Notes under the pieces: generated by a model
Seen by the model: the letters and a program-made list of their open reading frames with translations, nothing else
Told to the model about the DNA's origin: nothing
Databases searched by the model: none
Program-made: the position numbers and the translations under genes
DNA from: Nocardiopsis sp. CNR-923
GTDB lineage: Bacteria > Actinomycetota > Actinomycetes > Streptosporangiales > Streptosporangiaceae
Length of the DNA: 34,193 bases
NCBI RefSeq assembly: GCF_001942255.1
Contig: NZ_MKKC01000097.1
Span: forward strand, 1 to 34,193
Direction of reading: 5' to 3'
Shown here: positions 17,331 to 26,100 of the stretch, one piece after another
Position numbering within the stretch: the stretch's first letter is position 1
Layout of the letters: every line of letters begins with the position of its first letter

Positions 17331-18169
17331 GCCAAGAAGTCACCACGGTCGGGATCCTTCATCCCGGAGCGATGGGAGCGGCGATCGCTACGCAGATGGA
17401 GGCACGAACGACTCGGTGTCTGTGGTGCCCCGACCAACGCGGACCGGACACCCGCCGCCGAGCCCACGCGGCCGGGCTGCGGGAAGCCACCCTGACCGAG
17501 ATCGCCGCGAGCGATGTCGTGATCTCCCTGGTTCCACCGACGGCCGCGGAGGAGACCGCCCACAGCATGGCCGAGCACGGTTTCAGCGGTATCTACGTGG
17601 AGGCCAACGCGATCCGTCCCCAGCGTATGGAAGCACTGGCCGAACCGCTGAACGCGGGCGGAGCCACCGTCGTCGACGCCTGCGTCATCGGCCCACCGCC
17701 CCCGTCCAGAACACGCACCCGCCTCTACCTGGCCGGACCGCACACGGCGTGCGCCACGGTCCGAGGGCTGTTCCACGACGAGCACCTGGACATCGGTTAC
17801 CTCGGTGAGGTGGGGCGGGCCTCGGCGTTGAAGATCAGCCATACCGTCGCACAGAAGGCGACCCGCCTGGTGAGCGCGTTGGCCACCGCGCTGGCGTCCG
17901 ACTACGGGGTGGCCGAGGAGCTGACCGAGATCGTGCGGACCTGGGAGCATCCAGCAGCCGATCCGACCCGGTATCCCGGCGTCGCTGCCCGTGCCTGGCG
18001 GTGGAAGGGTGAATTCGAGGACACCGCGACGGCATTGAACGAGGCCGGACTCCCCCCAGCAACACTCCACGCCCTCGCTGATCTCCTCACCCAGTGGGAG
18101 AAGTTCAAGGACGCACCGGACACCGGACTTGCCGATGTCCTGTCGGCCCTGCACGGCCTCGACAACTGA
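17327..18169 (+). CDS. NAD(P)-dependent dehydrogenase of the 6-phosphogluconate / beta-hydroxyacid type
   Basis: 280 residues. The GTG start at 17327 shares GTGA with the regulator stop. The Rossmann start is VGILHPGAMGAAIA (8-21), VVISLVPP follows at 64-71, and Lys169 in ALKISHTVAQK sits where the catalytic Lys of this superfamily lies. The C-terminal half is helical and resembles the DUF1932-type domain (YGVAEELTEIVRTW). Members reduce or oxidise hydroxyacids or imines. Its place next to the regulator and opposite the sugar operon suggests a linked metabolite, but no substrate can be assigned. Confidence 0.82.
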   Translation: MSQEVTTVGILHPGAMGAAIATQMEARTTRCLWCPDQRGPDTRRRAHAAGLREATLTEIAASDVVISLVPPTAAEETAHSMAEHGFSGIYVEANAIRPQRMEALAEPLNAGGATVVDACVIGPPPPSRTRTRLYLAGPHTACATVRGLFHDEHLDIGYLGEVGRASALKISHTVAQKATRLVSALATALASDYGVAEELTEIVRTWEHPAADPTRYPGVAARAWRWKGEFEDTATALNEAGLPPATLHALADLLTQWEKFKDAPDTGLADVLSALHGLDN

Positions 18170-18217
18170 CGAGCAAACCCACTAACGCCACAGACCTGAA
18201 AAACCCAGCATGGGACA

Positions 18218-18245
18218 GGGGCATCCCCGCGTGTGCGGGGAGCAC
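18218..18245 (-). CRISPR. Solitary type I-E-like CRISPR repeat
   Basis: A 28-bp unit with palindromic core CCCCGC-GTGT-GCGGGG (18225-18240). On the minus strand it starts GTGCTCCCCGCAC and ends GGGGATGCCCC, the common actinomycete type I-E repeat pattern. There is only one copy: no second repeat at 61-bp spacing on either side and no cas gene in the window. It may be a leftover repeat or a look-alike hairpin. It lies 48 bp after the dehydrogenase stop and so could also serve as a terminator. Confidence 0.5.
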
Positions 18246-18317
18246 GGTGTCGCCGCCGGGCCGGATGAGACCCTGGAAGCCATCCGCAACGAGATGAAGA
18301 GGATCAATGGTGGCTGA
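18246..18317 (+). pseudogene. Tail of a lost gene upstream of DUF397
   Basis: In the frame ending at TGA 18315-18317 the sequence reads GVAAGPDETLEAIRNEMKRI, a plausible helical C-terminus. The stop overlaps the start of the DUF397 gene, the usual arrangement for an XRE/DUF5753 regulator followed by DUF397. Everything upstream of the CRISPR-like repeat is missing, so only a tail remains. Confidence 0.45.
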
Positions 18318-18486
18318 GTGGCACACGTCGTCCTACAGCGGCGGCAACAACGAGTGCGTCGAGGTCCGCGAGCACAGTACCGGTGCCGACGTTCGTGACA
18401 CCCAGCACCGTGACGACGCCCAACTGACCTTCTTGGCAGCGGAGTGGCGCAACTTCCTCGCCCAAGTGCAGCGCCGGGGGCGCTGA
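18307..18486 (+). CDS. DUF397 domain protein
   Basis: 59 residues from ATG 18307 (GTG 18310 is an alternative). It starts with the family signature AEWHTSSYSGGNNECVEV, followed by VRDTQHRDDAQLTFLAAEWRNFL, which corresponds to the conserved VRDSK/...F....W..FL pattern. DUF397 proteins are small actinomycete partners of helix-turn-helix regulators (as in the WhiJ-like groups) and are linked to developmental or antibiotic control. Here the regulator has been lost apart from a tail, so this copy is probably an orphan. Confidence 0.88.
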   Translation: MVAEWHTSSYSGGNNECVEVREHSTGADVRDTQHRDDAQLTFLAAEWRNFLAQVQRRGR

Positions 18487-18540
18487 CGCCCGCGAGTCCG
18501 CAGCGTTCCGGCACACCACCGAAGGCCAACAAAGGCCGCC

Positions 18541-18575
18541 TGTGCGTGTTCTCTTCGAGTGAGAGTCCACGCACA
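18541..18575 (+). terminator. Possible terminator hairpin after DUF397
   Basis: TGTGCGTG (18541-18548) pairs with CACGCACA (18568-18575), with a nested TCTC/GAGA. It begins 55 bp after the DUF397 stop. No T-run follows. Confidence 0.35.
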
Positions 18576-18742
18576 GATGATGGAGGCGATCCTGGCACAC
18601 CACAGCCTCCACCGCACCCTGCACGAAACAGTTTTCGTAGGACATGCTATGTCCTGATCATCACACCAATTCTAATTCGGAAATCGAAGAAGGTTTCGGG
18701 AGAACTCAGACGACTGTCATCCTCCTGGCTTACCCTGGGATC

Positions 18743-19282
18743 ATGAGTGATCCTACTTCCCCCTCATTCGGGCACCAAGACACCATCAGTGGAGGCAGCC
18801 AGGGTCAGATCAACAATGACCTCGGAACGTTCTTTAGCGCGACAGAATCCTTGATGGGCAGTCCAGCCTTCATCGGTGCTACGAGTGCCGTGGGTACTGC
18901 CCTTACCACCATGATCGTGACCTGGTTGCGCCAGCGTCGCTCCACCGTACGCATCAAGGCCGTCCACCCTTCGGGGCAGGTGTACGAAGTCGAAGCGAGC
19001 AAGATCCTCAACCCCCACGGCTACACAGAACAGGCCCTGAAAACGATCAACGAGTCAAGGCTCATCGAGATCACTGAAGTCGTCACGGGAGATCTCTACA
19101 TCCTCCAGGAGGGCCAGAACCCTCGCGTCATCCGCAACGACTACAGCAGCATCTTCAAGACAGACCTGTCTGACTTCAGGAAGCGCATGGAGGAGATCGT
19201 GAACCCCACCAGGGAGAAGTCCACCACAGAGGAGCCCAAACCGGGGGAAGAGTTTCCAGGAGACAGCTCCTCGCAGCTCTGA
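18743..19282 (+). CDS. EACC1-like membrane protein (effector-associated component)
   Basis: 179 residues from ATG 18743; the frame is open upstream to 18644 but the extra sequence looks non-coding, and no strong ribosome site decides. A polar N-terminus is followed by one hydrophobic segment (FIGATSAVGTALTTMIVTWL) ending in RQRR, then VRIKAVHPSGQVYEVEASKI. This matches the pattern of effector-associated constant component 1 proteins, which accompany modular conflict (iSTAND/EAD) systems in actinomycetes. The acidic C-terminal tail (STTEEPKPGEEF) is disordered-looking. No effector or STAND NTPase is present nearby, so its partner is unknown. The family call is by pattern only. Confidence 0.6.
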   Translation: MSDPTSPSFGHQDTISGGSQGQINNDLGTFFSATESLMGSPAFIGATSAVGTALTTMIVTWLRQRRSTVRIKAVHPSGQVYEVEASKILNPHGYTEQALKTINESRLIEITEVVTGDLYILQEGQNPRVIRNDYSSIFKTDLSDFRKRMEEIVNPTREKSTTEEPKPGEEFPGDSSSQL

Positions 19283-19293
19283 GAGCAACGCCT

Positions 19294-19338
19294 CCTAATC
19301 CGATGGCCACAGGTTTAAGTCCCTGCCAGGTGCGCCAC
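19294..19338 (+). repeat. tRNA-3'-end-like sequence, left copy (candidate attachment site)
   Basis: The segment reads like the 3' third of a tRNA: ATCCGATGGCC, a T-loop-like GGTTTAAGTCC, then GGTGCGCCA. It aligns in direct orientation with 33904-33950, with about 80% identity and a one-base insertion. There is no D-arm or 5' acceptor strand, so it is not a tRNA gene. The T-stem no longer pairs well, so this copy is the more decayed. Confidence 0.5.
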
Positions 19339-19589
19339 AAGACCCCAGTTGAAACAGGATGCACGGCCTCACCTCAGAGGAGCCGTAGCACTGATGGGAC
19401 CAGCCTCGCCTTCACCCTTGAGTCTGCTCCGCTGATGCGTCCTGCCAAAGTCGTGCAGCAACCAGCCTCGCCTCCCGCTCCGCCGCCTCTGACAGCACGA
19501 TGCCGACCGGAACCAACATCAGCTTCGACGACTCCTCGGGGCGCAGACCGGGTGACGGGAGGCGATCCCGGCATACAACACGGCCTCTA
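19339..19589. other. No gene seen between the tRNA-like repeat and the IS630 element
   Basis: Short frames only, without ribosome sites or recognisable motifs. The base composition is slightly lower in GC than the sugar operon. Confidence 0.4.
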
Positions 19590-20709
19590 CTGATCTTTGA
19601 TTATGCGGTTGACGGAAACGGTGAGGGTTCCAAGCCCACCGAGTCGATGAACCCCCGCAGCAGATCGGTGCGCCTGCGCACCAGGCGCAGATGCGCGTTG
19701 ATCACCTGCTCCAGCTCCTCCAGACTCCGGAACAGACGGCTTCTGAGCACCCGCTTGAGGTGCGCCCACAGCGTCTCCACCGGGTTCAGCTCGGGCGAGT
19801 ACCGGGGCAGGAACACCACGTCCACCCAGTCCCGCGCCGTGATCTGGGCGGTCATCCGCTTGCCGGAGTGCGAGGAGTGGTTGTCCCAGATCAACACCAC
19901 CGGACCTTGGAGCGCCCGGTGCAGACGGTCCAGCAGGGCGGGCAGCACCGCGGCGGTGATGGAGGAGCGGGTGTGCACCGTGTGGAACAGCTTCACCGCC
20001 CCGGTGGCGGGGTGCACGCACAGCCAGCCGACGGTGTTGGCCCGTTCCCGCCGGCCCCGGCGGGTGGCCACCAGCGGTGTGCGCCCCCTGCGGCCCCAGG
20101 TGCGACGGGTGGGCGGGGAGGTGCTCGCACCGCACTCATCGGCGAAGACGACCCACGCACCACGGGTTTCAGCGTCCTCTTTTGGCCCGGGGCCACACCT
20201 GGGTGCGCCACCGGTCGACCTCTTCCTCGTCGCGTTCGGCGGCCCGCGTCGCAGGCACCTGGTGGGAGAAGCCCATCCGCTGCAGTAGTCGCCACACCCC
20301 GGAGGGGTCGGCGTAGGCGACGTGGAAGCGTTCGCTGATGAGGTGGTTGACCCGGTCCAGGGTCCAGGACTGGTCGGGCCAGCCGTGTTCGGTGGGGCTG
20401 GAGTCGAGCAGGGCGGCCAGGACACGCTCCTGCTCGCTGTTCAGGAAGGGTTCGGCGCCGCGGGGGCGGGCGGCCAGCGCGGCGGGGCCCTCGTTCTTCC
20501 AGGCGGTGTGCCACTTGTGGACGGCTTGTCTGCTCACGCCGAGCAGGCGGGCGATCGCGGCTTGGGAGAGCTCGCCCCGGTCGAACAGCTGAGCGGCGAC
20601 CAGGCGTCGTTTCTCGTACTCGGCAGGGGTTCGGGGCGAGGAGAGGGGAAGCTCCATGGCCTGGGTTTTCCCAGCTCTCTCGGCCGTCAACCCACACATC
20701 AAAGATCAG
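19590..20709 (-). mobile_element. IS630-type insertion sequence, complete
   Basis: An element of 1,120 bp. The inverted ends (19590-19613 and 20686-20709) both begin CTGATCTTTGAT and both have GGTTGAC at the inner end, with five mismatched bases between. A TA dinucleotide flanks each side (19588-19589 and 20710-20711), the expected target duplication of IS630/Tc1-like elements. It carries one transposase gene in two frames. Confidence 0.9.
19601..20657 (-). CDS. IS630 family transposase in two frames
   Basis: The start is ATG 20657. The first frame (to 20169) has the helix-turn-helix part LSQAAIARLLGVSRQAVHKWH and a winged-helix region (HGWPDQSWTLDRVNHLI). The second frame, read from about 20180 to 19601, has the DDE domain: WVVFADECG, VVLIWDNHSSH and FLPRYSPELNPVETLWAHLKR, which give the Asp, Asp and Glu. 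The frames meet at AAAAGAGG (minus strand, 20180-20183); moving from one to the other needs a +1 shift or loss of one A. Some IS630-type elements are known to be split into two frames, so this may be programmed, or this copy may be dead. The stop lies within the left inverted end. Confidence 0.85.
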
Positions 20710-20711
20710 TA

Positions 20712-21143
20712 TGACACCGGGCTTGAAACACGTTGCCAGAAAGCGCCGCAGGGCGCGTTGTCCCCATTCGGCGGTCTCCTTGATGCACTTGGCTCCGGAG
20801 ACGGTCATGCAGGCGCGGATGACCAGGACGCAGGCCAAGGGTCATCAGAAGCAGGGACCTTCTTCAGGTAGGGCCACAGGTCAGCCACGGCACTGGGGTC
20901 GAGCGGAGTAGGTCTCGCAACTATGGCGGTGATAATGGCAGGGCAGGCACGGAAGACGTTTGGGGTCATGCGACTGGAACCACAATGATCGCGAAGCCCG
21001 TGCCTGCTTGCGTATGCGGTCACAACGGTCCAGGAATAGGTGATCGACACGACGCCGGAACCTACACGAGCCCTGGGCCACACACGGCAACCTACCGTCT
21101 TCGATCACCAAATCGAAATCTTTCGTTATAGCACTAATTACTA
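20712..21143 (-). other. Unassigned remnants beside the IS630 element
   Basis: Short minus-strand pieces such as KCIKETAEWGQRALRRFLA (about 20730-20790) and VADLWPYLKKVP look partly protein-like but are in different frames and lack good starts. They could be leftovers of one broken gene. I cannot assign a family. Confidence 0.3.
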
Positions 21144-21533
21144 CTACTCTTTCGAGATCATTGATACCCCTCCCGCCGCCAAGGAGAACATCCGAGCAAG
21201 CACCCTTCGGGTATCCGGGTCCCGGTCGATCCGCTCAAACGATTCAAGCCTCGCCGAATCAAGATCAATCGTGGCAATTCCTCCAGCACCTACCCCACCA
21301 GCGACCGAGAACAACACGAGACACCTGTATGCCCGAATAACACCCCCTCGCTCTTCCCGCATGAACGACTGCAGGACTACGGATTCTTTCTTTACCTGGC
21401 TGCGAAGTGCGCCCACTGAGGACCACCGAGTCGCCCACCCCCGATTCTCTGCCTCCAACTGGATCTCAATCAAAGAATCGAAACTGATCTGACATACTCG
21501 AAAGTCAGGATCGGTCTCACGAATGATCGACAA
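21144..21533 (-). CDS. Candidate immunity protein of the orphan toxin cassette
   Basis: 129 residues. The TTG start at 21533 lies 3 bp after the orphan toxin stop, with GGTGGGGAG just upstream. The protein is acidic to neutral with no signal peptide: SFDSLIEIQLEAENRGW, LRSQVKKESVVLQSFMREERGG, then IATIDLDSARLESFERID. A Gly/Ala-rich stretch (FSVAGGVGAGGI) may be a turn-rich core. No named immunity family is recognised. GC is clearly lower than in the main toxin body, as is typical for toxin tips and their immunity genes. Position immediately downstream of the toxin tip is the main evidence. Confidence 0.6.
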   Translation of the reverse strand: MSIIRETDPDFRVCQISFDSLIEIQLEAENRGWATRWSSVGALRSQVKKESVVLQSFMREERGGVIRAYRCLVLFSVAGGVGAGGIATIDLDSARLESFERIDRDPDTRRVLARMFSLAAGGVSMISKE

Positions 21534-21536
21534 GTA

Positions 21537-21939
21537 CTACTCCCCACCGTAGACGTCGATACGAATTGGCGTGCCTGCGCCAATACGCCCATTTCTCACT
21601 CTAGCTTGGAGCTCATCCCAACGATGATGCCCTCCAACTAGCGTCCCGCCAGGCGTAGAAGCAATTCCATCTCCCGGCGCCGCGTTGTTAATACCATCAA
21701 GGAGCTCATCGTCGCTCAAGTACTCGTGATACCACTACGATGCCGGATCTCGTGTACTTTGTCCCTCGGTGTACTTATCGCCGACATCACCAGCACTCTC
21801 ATAGCGCGTCGACCAATTCGGACAGGACCCAGAATTATGCACCAGCGCTGGCGTCTTCCCCGCCAACGCATGGTACGTGTGGACGCCCTGGACGGTCAGG
21901 TTATGGACCGTCGCGGCCTGTGTCCAAACCCCGAACGCG
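21537..21939 (-). pseudogene. Orphan (silent) toxin cassette with Hint end and in-frame stop
   Basis: It begins with a copy of the last ~35 residues of the main toxin's Hint domain (VWTQAATVHNLTVQGVHTY, ending ALVHN). After VHN comes a new tip of about 96 residues: SGSCPNWSTRYES, a TAG stop at 21735-21737, then WYHEYLSDDELLDGINNAAPGDG and GGTLVGGHHRWDELQ, ending TPIRIDVYGGE. The GHHRW motif recalls ParB/HNH-like toxin tips, but I cannot name the family. There is no start codon or signal of its own, so it would only be expressed after recombination into the RHS gene. The TAG would truncate it unless it is a sequencing error. Confidence 0.72.
21856..21939 (-). repeat. Hint-end homology segment, orphan copy
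   Basis: About 80 bp closely matching 23213-23296 in the same orientation, including GGACGCCCTGGAC and CCGTCGCGGCCTG. Similarity stops abruptly upstream, which marks it as a module boundary for recombination. Confidence 0.8.
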
Positions 21940-22079
21940 CACTCCCGTTCTTCGGGATCGGCTACGAACCTGACCCCTCGCGAACTTGAACAAGCCCTGG
22001 AGATCCACCCCGTCGCCTGATTGCCCGCGACCTCGATCCAGGTGAATCCGCTAGGGCACAGGTACAGCAGGGTCCACAC

Positions 22080-22330
22080 GTGGTGGCAGGATTTTCATGC
22101 GTGCCGTCGCGATCGCTACCAGGGCCGTTTCGTCGAGGGCGGTGAGTGTGCCAAGCAGCGTGGAGTCGGAGACGGGGGCCGAACATGCCTCGGTGGTGGC
22201 CCGTTTGCCATCGAACAGCCCCGCCGGACGATCCCTCAGAGCCAGTCGGGCAACACATCGCCCTCAGCACGTGATCATGTCATGGTCGGAGCCGTCTCGC
22301 AGGGATTTTGACTTGGTCTCTGAGGTCACC
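22080..22330. other. No intact gene between orphan cassette and SUKH-3 gene
   Basis: One minus-strand frame contains a protein-like stretch (DSTLLGTLTALDETALVAI) bounded by stops, which could be a fragment of a transposase or other gene. Nothing can be assigned. Confidence 0.3.
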
Positions 22331-22795
22331 TCACTTGAGCACCCACTCACCCAATGAGACTGGACGCATTCCAGCCTTCATCATCGAGAACATCGCATTG
22401 CGATCTTTCCCATATTCATAGACCGACGAATCGAACCCTGCATAGAACCTTCCGTCACTTCCCGAGTATACGGTCAGATGGAAGCTGTCCACTCCAACGG
22501 GGCACAAAACGGTGCCAGCAACCTCTGCGCATCGGCGAGCCACGTTCGCATCACGAGTGGTGCATACGGCGGACGGGTCAAAACGCGTCCAGCTCGAGAC
22601 TCTCTCTCCAGAAATAACGAGGACTGGAAGATGATCGACCTTCAGGCCGAGACATTCACCTAAGAAGCTCCTTGCCTCCTCATGGCAGGCGAATCCGACA
22701 CGCTCCAGGGCTGCCACTATGTCATCCGCTTCACGACGCATCCCAACCGCCTCACAGTCAAACGAGCCGAATTCATCCAGCCCTGACTCGCACAT
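22331..22795 (-). CDS. SUKH-3-like immunity protein
   Basis: 154 residues from ATG 22795, 5 bp after the toxin stop; the GAGGTGAGGAG ribosome site overlaps that stop. Features match SUKH-3 immunity proteins: an N-terminal helix with VAALERVGFACHEEARSFLGECLG, a central WTRFDP, then GTVLCPVGVDS, LTVYSGSDGRFYAGFDSSVYEYG and a C-terminal MKAGMRPVSLG. SUKH proteins bind and block toxin tips, and SUKH-3 is frequently paired with YwqJ-like deaminases, which is the tip encoded directly upstream. It should act in the cytoplasm to protect the producer. GC is lower than in the RHS body. Confidence 0.78.
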   Translation of the reverse strand: MCESGLDEFGSFDCEAVGMRREADDIVAALERVGFACHEEARSFLGECLGLKVDHLPVLVISGERVSSWTRFDPSAVCTTRDANVARRCAEVAGTVLCPVGVDSFHLTVYSGSDGRFYAGFDSSVYEYGKDRNAMFSMMKAGMRPVSLGEWVLK

Positions 22796-22800
22796 TCTCC

Positions 22801-23193
22801 TCACCTCGACAGGTCTGTCGCTCCGCGCCGAACAAGAACACTTTGGCAGGATAGGCACGCTGCCTCTGGGGCTCCCGTTGAACTGCGAACAGTCAAGAAT
22901 TCAATGTCGCTCAACTGTAGTGATCGTCCAACTTGGTCCTCAAAGTCGGCTCCATGTTCGGAAATCAGAGCATTGCAGGCACGGATCTCTGCGCAGTTGT
23001 CGGCACCGCGGCCAGCGATCTGCCCACCATCCGCGAGAGCGGAATCAATCTCGGACTCAAAATAGGCTGGGCGAGACGAATGACCAGAGTGACCGGTGGA
23101 AACCATATCTGTACCCCGAAACCGAGCTGCTGCGCTCATCGTGGCGTCCGCGGGTGCCGATTGCGCTGCCGCTCTAGCCTCGAACCCACAATT
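22801..23193 (-). other. Deaminase toxin tip coding segment
   Basis: Coding region after the Hint VHN, about 131 residues starting CGFEARAAAQ. CAE (zinc Cys plus catalytic Glu) and the CLSC pair are spaced as in YwqJ-like deaminases. Local GC falls relative to the RHS body from this junction on. Confidence 0.72.
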
Positions 23194-26100
23194 ATGAACG
23201 AGGACTGACGTGGTGCCCGCCAGCACATCGTACGTGTGGACGCCCTGGACTGTCAGGTTATGAACCGTCGCGGCCTGCGTCCAGACCCCGACCGCGGACA
23301 CCTGCACCCATGTACCGGCCGAGGTCTGCAACCACATCCCCGGAGCCAGGTCGATCGCGTTGACCCATTCCTCCAGTTCGGGGACCCAGAACGGGTGCTC
23401 GTCGGTCGCGATCACCCCGTCACCGACAACCGTCGGACCAGGAACCCCACCACGACCCTCATCCGCGGCAGTGTCCTCGCCCTCTGGCGCATCGCGCTCG
23501 GTGGTCGGATCCACCGTGATCTCCACCAGCGTCTTGACACCCGACCCCACGATCGTGGCCAGCACCGTCCGAGCCGACTGTTCACCGGTCTCCGGATCGG
23601 TGGCCACCACCTGGTCCCCGACGTCGATGTCCTCGATCGGTTTGGTCGACCCATCGGCCATCAGGACGGGTGTGCCAGCAACGAAACTGTTTCTCCTGCA
23701 GCTATCGAGCCTGCGACCGGCATCGATCAGACCGTCGATGCCCTCGATCAACTCACCGCCCAACTCGGCGATCTTGCGCCCCAGCTCCGCGGCCTTACCC
23801 CACCGCAACCCATACTTCGCGGCGATCTTCGCCGGCAGACCGCCCACGAACATCAATGCGACGTTCAGCGCGGTCTCGCCGCACGCCCCCAGATCACCGG
23901 TGGTGAAGCACTCCAGCCCGGCGGTGATGCCCAACTCGTCGGCGACCAGCTGGGCCAGGCCCGTGGCGGCCTCGATCAGTTTCTGGCGGGCCTCGTACTT
24001 CTCCTGCGCGGCCTGGTACTGGGCACGGTAGGCCGCCTCTCGGGCCACGGCCGAGGACGACCGCTGCCTGGGCTTGTACCACTGCTGGGTCTCCACGTGC
24101 CCGCCGACGTTGCGGTAGGCCCTGCCGGTGTGGTGCTCGTACCAGTACGTCTTACCGTTGCGCTTGACACCTGTGTAGATCTGTTCACGGCCGTCGTCGG
24201 TCAGACCGTCGACGATCAGATACCACAGCCCGCTGGCGTCGCTGTAGGTCGCCGGACTGTTGTTGGCGTAGGCGTAGCCGTGCATCTGCTGGTGGTCGGT
24301 CACGTCCATGACCGGGTCCACCGAGATGAACCGACCCAGGTTCGAGTCGTAGGCCCGCGCTCCCAATTGGGTCAGGCCGGTCGACTCGTCGATCGTGCCG
24401 CCCACGAACCCGCGGTCGGAGGGCCACTGCCCCTGGCCTCCCCGATCGGTGCCGAACACCGTGGTGTACCGGTGCGTCTCCTCGCCGGTGCGGGCGTTGA
24501 CCGCGACCTGACCCGTGCCGTGGTGGTCGGAGTGGATCCACGACAGGGTGCCGTCGTTCTGGCGCACCGCCACGGTCTCGCCCGCGAAGGCGTAGAAACG
24601 GGTGGCCTCCTCCACCATGGTCTGCTTGTCGAAGCGCACCTCCATACCCGGCAGGTACAGGGTGGCCGCGTCCGGGGTGTGGCGGATCAGCCGGGAGCCG
24701 TCGGCGTCGTGGACATAGGAGGTCTGGCTGCCGTCCTCCTCGGTGACCCGGACCAGGTTGCCCTCGGAATCCCACTCCAGGTCCTGGTCACGGGAGGCGG
24801 TGGTGCGACCGGTCATGTTCCCGGACGCGTCGTAGGAGTACTGCTCCAGCCGGTCCCCGCCGGGCCCGGTCTCCTCGACCTGGGTCAGCATCTGCGGCCG
24901 CAGCCCCGAGGCGTCACCGTGGGTGTAGGTGCGGGTGATGTCCGCGGCGGGACCGTGCTGGACCTCGGTGGTGCGGTTTCCCAGGGTGTCGTAGGTGTAG
25001 GAGTGCCAGTAGGGGGCCGGACCACCCAGGGCGTCAGCCGAGGGGGCTGCCTCGCAGGCCTGTGCGCCGGTGGCGTCGGGGGTCCACACGTCGGTCATGC
25101 GGCGCAGGTGGTCGTAGGTGAAGCACTGCACGTCCGACTGCAGGTGGGAGGCGGTCGGTTCGTTGCGCAGGTTGAGGACGTTGCCCGCGTCGTCGTAGGT
25201 GTAGTGCTGGTTCACCAGCGAACCGGTGACCCCGAGTTCGAGGGTCAGGTTGGTCTCGGACAGGCGCCCGGTGGTGGTGTCGTAGTGGCGTGTGAGCCAG
25301 GTCGACGAGGTGCCCGCCTGGTCGATGTCCATCGTGCGCTGGGTCAGCTCGCCCAGCTTGCTGTAGTGGGTGTTTGTGACGTACCCGGTGATTCCGGACA
25401 TCTGGATGGGCAGGCCGAGGTCGTTGTAGGTGTAGGCCACCGTCTCCTGGCCGAAGGCGCCCGCGGCGGGCATGGTCTGGGCTCTGACCGAACCGTCGGG
25501 GTTGTACTGGGTGCCGAACCGGTACCGGCCCGAGATGCCGGTCTCGTTGGAGGGGATGAGGATTTCGGTGGTGATCGGCCGGTAGAACTCGTCGTAGTTC
25601 ACCACGCGGGTGGTGTAGGCGGCGCCGTCCGCGTACCGGGTGGAGGAGGTCAGGTGCCCCTTCTCCTTCGTGTCGTAGACCCATCGGGCACGCAGCGGAC
25701 CTTCGGTGGAGTCGTCGTGCAGCCCGGTCTGGCGGCCCAGTGCGTCGTAGGTGTGGGCGAGGGTCTCGCCTCGGGCGTCGGTGGTGGTCACCAGCTGGTC
25801 GAGCTGGTTGTAGGTCATCGTGCTGGTGCCCGAGACGGGGTCGTCGGTCTGGACCAGGCGGCCGCGCAGGTCGTAGGTGTTGGTCCAGGTGTTGCCCTCG
25901 GGGTCGGTGACCGTGGCGAGTTCGTCGTTCTTGGCGTAGGTGTAGGTGATGGCGTCGTAGTCGCCCTCGGGGGTCGGCCCGTGGTGGGTGCGCACCTCGA
26001 CCAAGCGCCCTGGGCGTCGGTGATGGAGGTGGTGGCCACACCTCCTTCGGGCGGGGTGACCAGGGTGCGGTCGCCGTGCTCCTCGGTGGTGGTGCGCCAG

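Noticed and set aside
18180..18330. A CRISPR array
   Set aside because: Only one repeat is present; no second copy at the expected spacing and no cas genes, so I list a solitary repeat.
22100..22300. A minus-strand peptide DSTLLGTLTALDETALVAI as a gene
   Set aside because: Bounded by stops within about 70 codons, no start or recognisable family; mentioned only as a possible remnant.
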